This document shows positions 7,041 to 11,163 of a stretch of DNA of 11,163 nucleotides, piece after piece. Position numbers and translations under genes: made by a program. Positions within the stretch are counted from its first letter, which is position 1. Each line of letters begins with the position of its first letter. Origin of the DNA: Bacillus massilioanorexius (lineage in GTDB: Bacteria; Bacillota; Bacilli; Bacillales; DSM-1321); NCBI RefSeq assembly GCF_902374955.1, contig NZ_CABKRX010000105.1:1-11163 (forward strand), in the 5' to 3' direction. Below the pieces are notes generated by a model. The model saw only the letters and a program-made list of their open reading frames with translations, searched no databases and was not told the DNA's origin.

Positions 7041-7826
7041 ATGAAATTTATTAGATTCGAGGTAGATTCTATAATCTATCAAGGTATTATTCATAATGAA
7101 ACAATTCGTGAAATAAATGGTAATATGTTTAATAGTTGGACATATACAGGGAAAGTACATAAGCTCAATGAAGTTAAAATTCTAGCACCATTAGAGCCTA
7201 ACCAAATTATCGGAATAGGTGCTAATTACGTATTAAATAAAGAAGAACTTCCTGAAGAACTACCAGAAATTCCGGTGTTTTTCTTTAAACCGACATCTTC
7301 AGTAATTGGACCAGAGGATGAAATTGTGATTCCAAAGGGAATTGATTCAGTAAAGTTCGAATCCGAGCTTGCTATTATTATTGGTAAAGAAGCAAGAGAA
7401 ATCGACGAATCAGAGGTTACAGATTATATTTTTGGCTATACCGTTACAAATGATGTGACAGCACCACAGTTTTTTCATAGTGCAGGACATTGGATGGTTG
7501 GAAAATCATTTGATACATTTACTCCGTTAGGTCCGGTAATTGAAACAGAGCTAGATCCATTTACTGTAGTGGTAGAAGCACATTTAAATGGAATAGAGAA
7601 GCAAAAAAGTTCTACACAGTTAATGATTGTGCCTATTAGAAAGATGATTTCTTATTTATCACATGTTATGACGCTAAAGCCGGGAGATGTTATTTTAACT
7701 GGTAGTCCTGTAGGAGCTGAATTTGTTAAAGCAGGAGATATTATTGAGTGTTCGATTAAGGAGATTGGAACACTTCGTAATTCATTTGTATTAGCTGAGG
7801 AAAAAGTGTCATCTCAAGAAATCTAA
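7041..7826 (+). CDS. Fumarylacetoacetate hydrolase (FAH) family protein
   Basis: Member of the FAH fold family, whose members hydrolyse, decarboxylate or tautomerise acylpyruvates and related keto acids with a divalent metal. At 261 residues it has a short N-terminal region (about 1-50) and the FAH core. Visible features are metal ligands E107 and E109 in KFESELAIIIGK, D138 in GYTVTNDVTA, the lysine of WMVGKSFDTF (K155), GP at 164-165, and LKPGDVILTGSPVG (212-225). One oddity is that the usual N-Y-x-x-H-x-x-E motif reads NYVLNKEE (62-69): asparagine (N66) replaces the catalytic-dyad histidine while E69 is kept. The start is ATG with AGGGGG at 7027-7032. It lies between glcB and the regulator. 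An oxaloacetate tautomerase or similar keto-acid role would fit malate formation, but that is inference. No gene symbol is justified. Confidence 0.85.
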   Translation: MKFIRFEVDSIIYQGIIHNETIREINGNMFNSWTYTGKVHKLNEVKILAPLEPNQIIGIGANYVLNKEELPEELPEIPVFFFKPTSSVIGPEDEIVIPKGIDSVKFESELAIIIGKEAREIDESEVTDYIFGYTVTNDVTAPQFFHSAGHWMVGKSFDTFTPLGPVIETELDPFTVVVEAHLNGIEKQKSSTQLMIVPIRKMISYLSHVMTLKPGDVILTGSPVGAEFVKAGDIIECSIKEIGTLRNSFVLAEEKVSSQEI

Positions 7827-7854
7827 AAAAGATCAAAAAAGTGTCGAAAAGTAT

Positions 7855-7883
7855 GTGAATTGATTTCGGAAAATGATTATAAC
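7855..7883 (+). promoter_or_regulatory. Weak candidate promoter of the IclR-family gene
   Basis: A good -10 box TATAAC (7878-7883) has only a poor -35, GTGAAT (7855-7860), 17 bases upstream. If it is used, the hairpin at 7895-7938 would lie in the leader of the regulator transcript instead of just ending the FAH-family gene. Confidence 0.3.
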
Positions 7884-7894
7884 AATAGGAAATG

Positions 7895-7938
7895 AATAAG
7901 AGGATGTCTAATGGAGCCATTTGTGACATTCTCTTATT
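7895..7938 (+). terminator. Long hairpin between the FAH-family and IclR genes
   Basis: AATAAGAGGATGTC (7895-7908) pairs with GACATTCTCTTATT (7925-7938) over 14 bp with one G-T pair. The loop holds a further dyad, AATGG (7910-7914) with CCATT (7917-7921). The T-tract is short (TTTC). The likely role is termination of the FAH-family transcript. A leader hairpin that limits expression of the regulator is an alternative, because it lies about 40 bases before the start codon. Confidence 0.6.
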
Positions 7939-7962
7939 TCTAGTTAAAGGATGGTAAAAATT

Positions 7963-7980
7963 AGGGGGTGGTAGAGGTTG
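7963..7980 (+). promoter_or_regulatory. Ribosome binding site deciding a TTG start
   Basis: AGGGGGTG (7963-7970) lies seven bases before TTG at 7978. In-frame GTG codons at 7993 and 7996 are too far from it, and the ATG at 7991 is out of frame. TTG is therefore the best start; it probably keeps the regulator at a low level. Confidence 0.65.
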
Positions 7981-8748
7981 GAACGAGAAAATGTGGTGAA
8001 ATCAGTAAGCCGCGCTCTAGATATTTTTACAATTCTTAGTTTAAAGAAAACAGGTTTAGGAGTTACTGAAATCGCAAATCAAATTGACATAAATAAAAGT
8101 TCTGTGTATCGTATATTGTCCACTCTTGTACAATATAAATATGTTGAACAAGATCAAGACACAGGTCGATATAAACTAGGTTACAAATTTTTAGAAATTA
8201 GTTCGAAGTTATTAGAGTCTATTGATTTACGTACAGAAGCACAGCCATATTTAAAGGAACTAGAAAATGAAACAAATGAGGTAGTTCACCTAGTCGTCTA
8301 TGATCAAGGAGAGGTTGTTTATATTGAAAAGTTGGAAGGAAATGAATTATTAAGAACACATTTCAAAGTAGGAAAACGCGCCTTAATGCATTGTACTTCA
8401 GTGGGAAAAGCGATACTTGCTCATTTACCAATGCAGGTTGTTCTAAAAATACTTGAACAAAAAGGGATGCCTGCATATACAGAAAAAACAATTACTAATC
8501 AGTTGGATCTGTTAGAAGAATTAGTAAAGGTTAGAGAGTGCGGATATGCGTATGATTTGGAAGAAAATGAGTATGGAATAACTTGTATTGCAGCGCCAAT
8601 ATTTGATCATATAGGTTCGGTAGTTGCAGCGGTAAGTGTTTCAGGATCTACTTTTCGCATGACACATCAACGATTGAAGCAACTACAAAAAAGAATGATT
8701 GATATTAGTAGAAAAATATCAGAACGACTTGGTTACGAAAATAAATGA
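7978..8748 (+). CDS. IclR-family transcriptional regulator
   Basis: DNA-binding regulator with an N-terminal winged helix-turn-helix (about residues 6-68; SVSRALDIFTIL, then the recognition helix around INKSSVYRILSTL at 38-50) and a C-terminal effector domain (about 80-250) that binds small acids in this family. The signature region GYAYDLEENEYGITCIAAPIFD (start 189) and TSVGKAILAHLP (140-151) are typical. Its 256 residues are a normal length. The start is TTG at 7978. It lies next to the permease gene and is the only regulator in the window, so it is the likely controller of glcEFD, glcB and perhaps the permease, with glycolate or glyoxylate as a plausible effector. That function is inferred from position and from the two operator-like blocks. 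E. coli uses a GntR-family protein (GlcC) for this job, so this is not a GlcC orthologue. Confidence 0.92.
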   Translation: MERENVVKSVSRALDIFTILSLKKTGLGVTEIANQIDINKSSVYRILSTLVQYKYVEQDQDTGRYKLGYKFLEISSKLLESIDLRTEAQPYLKELENETNEVVHLVVYDQGEVVYIEKLEGNELLRTHFKVGKRALMHCTSVGKAILAHLPMQVVLKILEQKGMPAYTEKTITNQLDLLEELVKVRECGYAYDLEENEYGITCIAAPIFDHIGSVVAAVSVSGSTFRMTHQRLKQLQKRMIDISRKISERLGYENK

Positions 8749-8785
8749 ATGTTTTTAAATTTATTTAATTTGCATTATAGTTTTT

Positions 8786-8820
8786 AGACTCCTAGAAGAT
8801 GATGAAAGGAGTTTTTATTT
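8786..8820 (+). terminator. Terminator of the IclR-family gene
   Basis: AGACTCCT (8786-8793) pairs with AGGAGTTT (8807-8814), including one G-T pair, with a 13-base loop, and the T-rich run TTTTTATTTT (8812-8821) follows. It lies about 40 bases after the stop codon and isolates the regulator from the permease gene. Confidence 0.75.
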
Positions 8821-8907
8821 TGAATAGAATCCTATATTTCAAAATATAAAATAAGCATTATTTCATGATGTATAATTTGGTTAAAAATACAAAATAATAG
8901 AAAATTT

Positions 8908-8930
8908 AGAAATATTATGGAAATATTTCT
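8908..8930. promoter_or_regulatory. Perfect 9-bp inverted repeat upstream of the permease -10 box
   Basis: AGAAATATT (8908-8916) and AATATTTCT (8922-8930) are exact inverted copies separated by five bases (ATGGA). The dyad covers the place where a -35 box would lie for the TATAAT at 8940-8945, so it is a good operator candidate. It also contains GGAAATATTTC, which recalls the TGGAAAT-N-ATTTCCA sites of E. coli IclR, but the fit is partial and it differs from the glcE and glcB blocks. Confidence 0.45.
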
Positions 8931-8945
8931 GTTTATTTGTATAAT
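8917..8945 (+). promoter_or_regulatory. Candidate promoter of the permease gene
   Basis: TATAAT (8940-8945) is a consensus -10 box. The -35 is poor (ATGGAA at 8917-8922, 17-base spacer), which would fit a regulated promoter. A half-site TGTTTTGT (8982-8989), shared with the glcE operator block, lies downstream, but its second half is not conserved. Confidence 0.5.
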
Positions 8946-9021
8946 GAAATGTAAGTAAGCTGGGAATGGCGATATAATAATTGTTTTGTTATGAAAGAAG
9001 ATTAATGAAAGGAAGTGTTTT

Positions 9022-10812
9022 ATGAGTACTGGAATGTTAGCATTTTTGTCATTATTGCCTATTATAGCAGTAGCCATCTTTTTAGTAGGATTAAAAATGC
9101 CTGCTAGTAAAGCCATGCCAATATCATATTTGGTGGCTGTAGGTTTAGCTTTATTTGTATGGAAGGTTCCAGGAGCAAGTGTTGGGGCAGCGTCCATACA
9201 TGGGTTAGTTACAGCAGTTGGATTGCTATATATTATTTTTGGAGCTATTCTAATTTTGAATACACTTCAAGAAAGTGGTGGAATGCAGAGTATTCGTCAA
9301 GGTTTTATGGATATCTCAGCTGATAGGCGAATACAAGTCATAATAATTGCTTGGTTGTTTGGATCTTTTATAGAAGGAGCATCAGGGTTTGGTACTCCTG
9401 CTGCAGTAGTTGTACCATTGTTAGTAGGACTTGGCTTCCCAGCAATGGCAGCTGTAATATCTGGTATGGTTATTCAAAGTACTCCTGTTACATTTGGAGC
9501 AGTAGGAACACCAGTTTTAGTAGGTGTGCAAACTGGTTTGTCAGCTGATGCTAGTATTACTGATAATTTTTTAGGTCTTGTAACAACTATAGGTGGGTAT
9601 GCATCCATCTTACATATGGTGGCAGGTACCTTAATTCCATTATTCGTTGTTTCATTAATGACAAGATTCTTCGGGAAAAATAAATCATTCTCAGAAGGTA
9701 TTAAAGTTTGGAAGTTTGCATTATTTGCGGCTTTTTCAATGACGATTCCTTATGTAATCGTAGCAAATACATTAGGACCTGAATTTCCGTCTTTATTTGG
9801 TTCGTTGATAGGATTATTAATTGTTATTTTTGCAGCTAAAAAAGGTTTTCTTATGCCCAAAGAAGATGATGTCTGGGATTTTGAAGAAAAATCAAAATGG
9901 GATCCTGAATGGTCTGGTTCATTAGAAATAAAAAGCATGACTCATAAGAGCGGTAGTATGAGCATTGTTAGAGCGTGGTTACCATACGTATTAATCGGAA
10001 TTTTCTTAATTTTAACAAGATTAAAAACCTTACCTGTTATGGGTTGGCTAAAGTCTATTGTTATTAAGGTAGATGATATGTTTGGTTCAGGAATAGGTAC
10101 TTCTTGGGAAATAGCCTATTCTCCGGGGACAATTTTAATTCTTGTTTCTGTTATAACTTTCTTTATTCATGGTATGAATGGAAGCGCATACAAAAGAGCG
10201 TGGGGGCAATCTGCTAAAACAACCCTTGCAGCTTCTACTGCTTTAATATTTACTGTTCCGATGGTACAAGTATTTACAAATTCAGGTGGTGGAGCAGCTG
10301 GATATGATAAAATGCCAATAGAATTAGCAAATGGGGTAGCAGCTATAGCTGGTGATTTTTGGCCGTTTTTTGCAACGTTTATTGGTGGTTTAGGTGCATT
10401 CATTGCGGGAAGTAATACAGTAAGTAATATGATGTTTTCGTTATTCCAATACAATGTTGGAACACAAATTGGGGTAAATCCTTCCTGGGTTGTTGCTCTA
10501 CAAGCTGTAGGTGGGGCGGCAGGTAATATGATTTGTGTTCACAACGTAGTTGCCGCATCTGCAGTAGTGGGAATGGTTGGAAAAGAAGGTATAATAATAC
10601 GTAAAACTATTTTTCCGTTTGTATACTATGCATTATTAGCTGGATCAGTTGGCTATTCGATAGTATGGTATTCACAAAAAGGTATCTTTAATCTGGGCTC
10701 TTATATAGCTGTAGCTATTGCATTTGCTGTAATTTATATCATTGCAACCAATAATAAGAGGTTAAGAGCACTTCCATCATATAATGCACCACAATCCAAA
10801 AAAGTAATGTAA
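9022..10812 (+). CDS. Lactate/glycolate permease (LctP/GlcA family)
   Basis: Secondary transporter of the lactate permease family, which takes up L-lactate, D-lactate and glycolate with protons across the cytoplasmic membrane. The 596 residues are mostly hydrophobic, with many membrane segments from about residue 6 to 576. Family landmarks are FIEGASGFGTPAAVVVPLLVG (start 116), QSTPVTFGAVGTPVLVG (152-168) and FIGGLGAFIAGSNTVSNMMF (453-472). A charged loop (about 273-316, with KEDDVWDFEEKSKWDPEW) separates the two halves. It is a little longer than E. coli LldP (551) and GlcA (560). The start is ATG with AAAGGAAG at 9008-9014. Its place in a glycolate cluster favours glycolate as substrate, but sequence cannot separate glycolate from lactate. 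It has its own promoter region and a strong terminator. Confidence 0.93.
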   Translation: MSTGMLAFLSLLPIIAVAIFLVGLKMPASKAMPISYLVAVGLALFVWKVPGASVGAASIHGLVTAVGLLYIIFGAILILNTLQESGGMQSIRQGFMDISADRRIQVIIIAWLFGSFIEGASGFGTPAAVVVPLLVGLGFPAMAAVISGMVIQSTPVTFGAVGTPVLVGVQTGLSADASITDNFLGLVTTIGGYASILHMVAGTLIPLFVVSLMTRFFGKNKSFSEGIKVWKFALFAAFSMTIPYVIVANTLGPEFPSLFGSLIGLLIVIFAAKKGFLMPKEDDVWDFEEKSKWDPEWSGSLEIKSMTHKSGSMSIVRAWLPYVLIGIFLILTRLKTLPVMGWLKSIVIKVDDMFGSGIGTSWEIAYSPGTILILVSVITFFIHGMNGSAYKRAWGQSAKTTLAASTALIFTVPMVQVFTNSGGGAAGYDKMPIELANGVAAIAGDFWPFFATFIGGLGAFIAGSNTVSNMMFSLFQYNVGTQIGVNPSWVVALQAVGGAAGNMICVHNVVAASAVVGMVGKEGIIIRKTIFPFVYYALLAGSVGYSIVWYSQKGIFNLGSYIAVAIAFAVIYIIATNNKRLRALPSYNAPQSKKVM

Positions 10813-10839
10813 AAGTTATCAATAATACAAAGGTATCCT

Positions 10840-10879
10840 TAGCTGACTATGGGAAAAGCATAGTCAGCTATTATTTTTG
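10840..10879 (+). terminator. Strong terminator of the permease gene
   Basis: TAGCTGACTATG (10840-10851) pairs exactly with CATAGTCAGCTA (10859-10870) over 12 bp with a 7-base loop, followed by the T-rich run TTATTTTTG. This is the clearest intrinsic terminator in the window and closes the cluster. Confidence 0.92.
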
Positions 10880-10885
10880 TAAAAA

Positions 10886-10938
10886 TGTTAGGAATTCTAA
10901 CAATTGTATGTACATCTTTATTACACATGTGTTATAGT
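10886..10938 (+). promoter_or_regulatory. Possible promoter with an upstream palindrome, gene outside the window
   Basis: The dyad TGTTAG-gaatt-CTAACA (10886-10902) precedes TGTACA (10909-10914) and TATAGT (10933-10938), which are 18 bases apart. TGT directly before the -10 gives an extended -10 motif. Transcription would run rightward through the hairpin-rich end of the window. Confidence 0.35.
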
Positions 10939-11038
10939 ATTGATATCTTAATATTCAGAAATATTTCGCGGAAATTAATCAACGATGATTTCCTCTATTA
11001 GACAACGAATTTTATGAATAGTTGTCTCCTCAAATGCG

Positions 11039-11099
11039 ATCGATTTCTTTAAGTTATTGTAAATACAATCTACTATTTACAATAACTTAAAGAAACGAT
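11039..11099. repeat. 22-bp perfect inverted repeat
   Basis: The arm at 11044-11065 and the arm at 11074-11095 are exact inverted copies (22 bp) with an 8-base loop. ATCG (11039-11042) and CGAT (11096-11099) extend the stem past one bulged A (11043). The stem is AT-rich and no T-tract follows on either strand, so it does not look like an ordinary terminator. It could be a cruciform or transcript hairpin, or the remnant of an inverted duplication. Confidence 0.7.
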
Positions 11100-11163
11100 T
11101 CGTTTATCTCCACTGCATAAATAGGTTTCTCTTCTTATTTATTTCATTTTGCTTTAATTACCT

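Larger units (their letters stand above)
10880..11163. other. Gene-free 3' region with promoter-like and hairpin elements
   Basis: No convincing gene is present. On the + strand only two tiny frames of 10 and 12 codons occur, without ribosome binding sites. On the - strand a 33-codon open stretch (11076-10975) lacks a start codon. The region does hold a short palindrome, an extended -10-like promoter, small hairpins (such as AGACAAC at 11000-11006 with GTTGTCT at 11021-11027) and a long perfect inverted repeat. It may be the leader of a gene beyond the window. Confidence 0.5.

Noticed and set aside
8832..9197. 121-codon minus-strand frame over the permease promoter
   Set aside because: It covers the permease start and promoter, and its composition (poly-I, N, F) reflects AT-rich intergenic sequence.
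10985..11052. Two tiny overlapping plus-strand frames (10 and 12 codons, ATGA overlap)
   Set aside because: No ribosome binding sites precede them and they resemble no known leader peptide; chance is enough to explain them.
10880..11163. T-box or other known riboswitch
   Set aside because: The conserved T-box antiterminator segment and other riboswitch cores I know are not visible.

Overview
The window looks like chromosomal DNA of a low-GC Gram-positive bacterium, most likely a member of the Bacillaceae. The reasons are the strongly AT-rich sequence, strong purine-rich ribosome binding sites (AGGAGG-like) before the genes, GTG and TTG starts used alongside ATG, hairpin terminators of Bacillus style, and a degenerate dispersed repeat that resembles one I remember from Bacillaceae genomes. 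I cannot name the genus. All seven genes lie on the + strand.

Layout. Positions 1-191 are an AT-rich control region. Next come three tightly packed genes for a three-subunit glycolate oxidase in the order glcE (192-1514), glcF (1515-2873), glcD (2878-4347). A 135-base gap with its own promoter and operator candidates leads to glcB, malate synthase G (4483-6666). The 374-base gap after glcB holds a degenerate repeat element with inverted-repeat ends and then a terminator-like hairpin. A fumarylacetoacetate-hydrolase-family gene (7041-7826), an IclR-family regulator (7978-8748, TTG start) and a lactate/glycolate permease (9022-10812) follow, each set off by hairpins. The last 280 bases hold no convincing gene, but they contain a possible promoter and a 22-bp perfect inverted repeat.

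How it works together. The permease would bring in glycolate (or lactate). GlcDEF would oxidise glycolate to glyoxylate and pass electrons to the respiratory chain. GlcB would condense glyoxylate with acetyl-CoA to give malate. The FAH-family protein may act on a keto acid linked to this flux, but its substrate is not readable from sequence. The IclR protein is the obvious candidate regulator. A block of 26 bases, 21 of them identical, precedes both glcE and glcB and contains AAAC/GTTT half-sites in the same arrangement, which makes it the best candidate operator.

In content this is the E. coli glc pathway (glcDEF, glcB, permease) with a different gene order and a different regulator family (IclR here, a GntR-family GlcC in E. 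coli). I see no defence system, phage, CRISPR, tRNA or rRNA. The interesting points are regulatory and structural rather than a new system.
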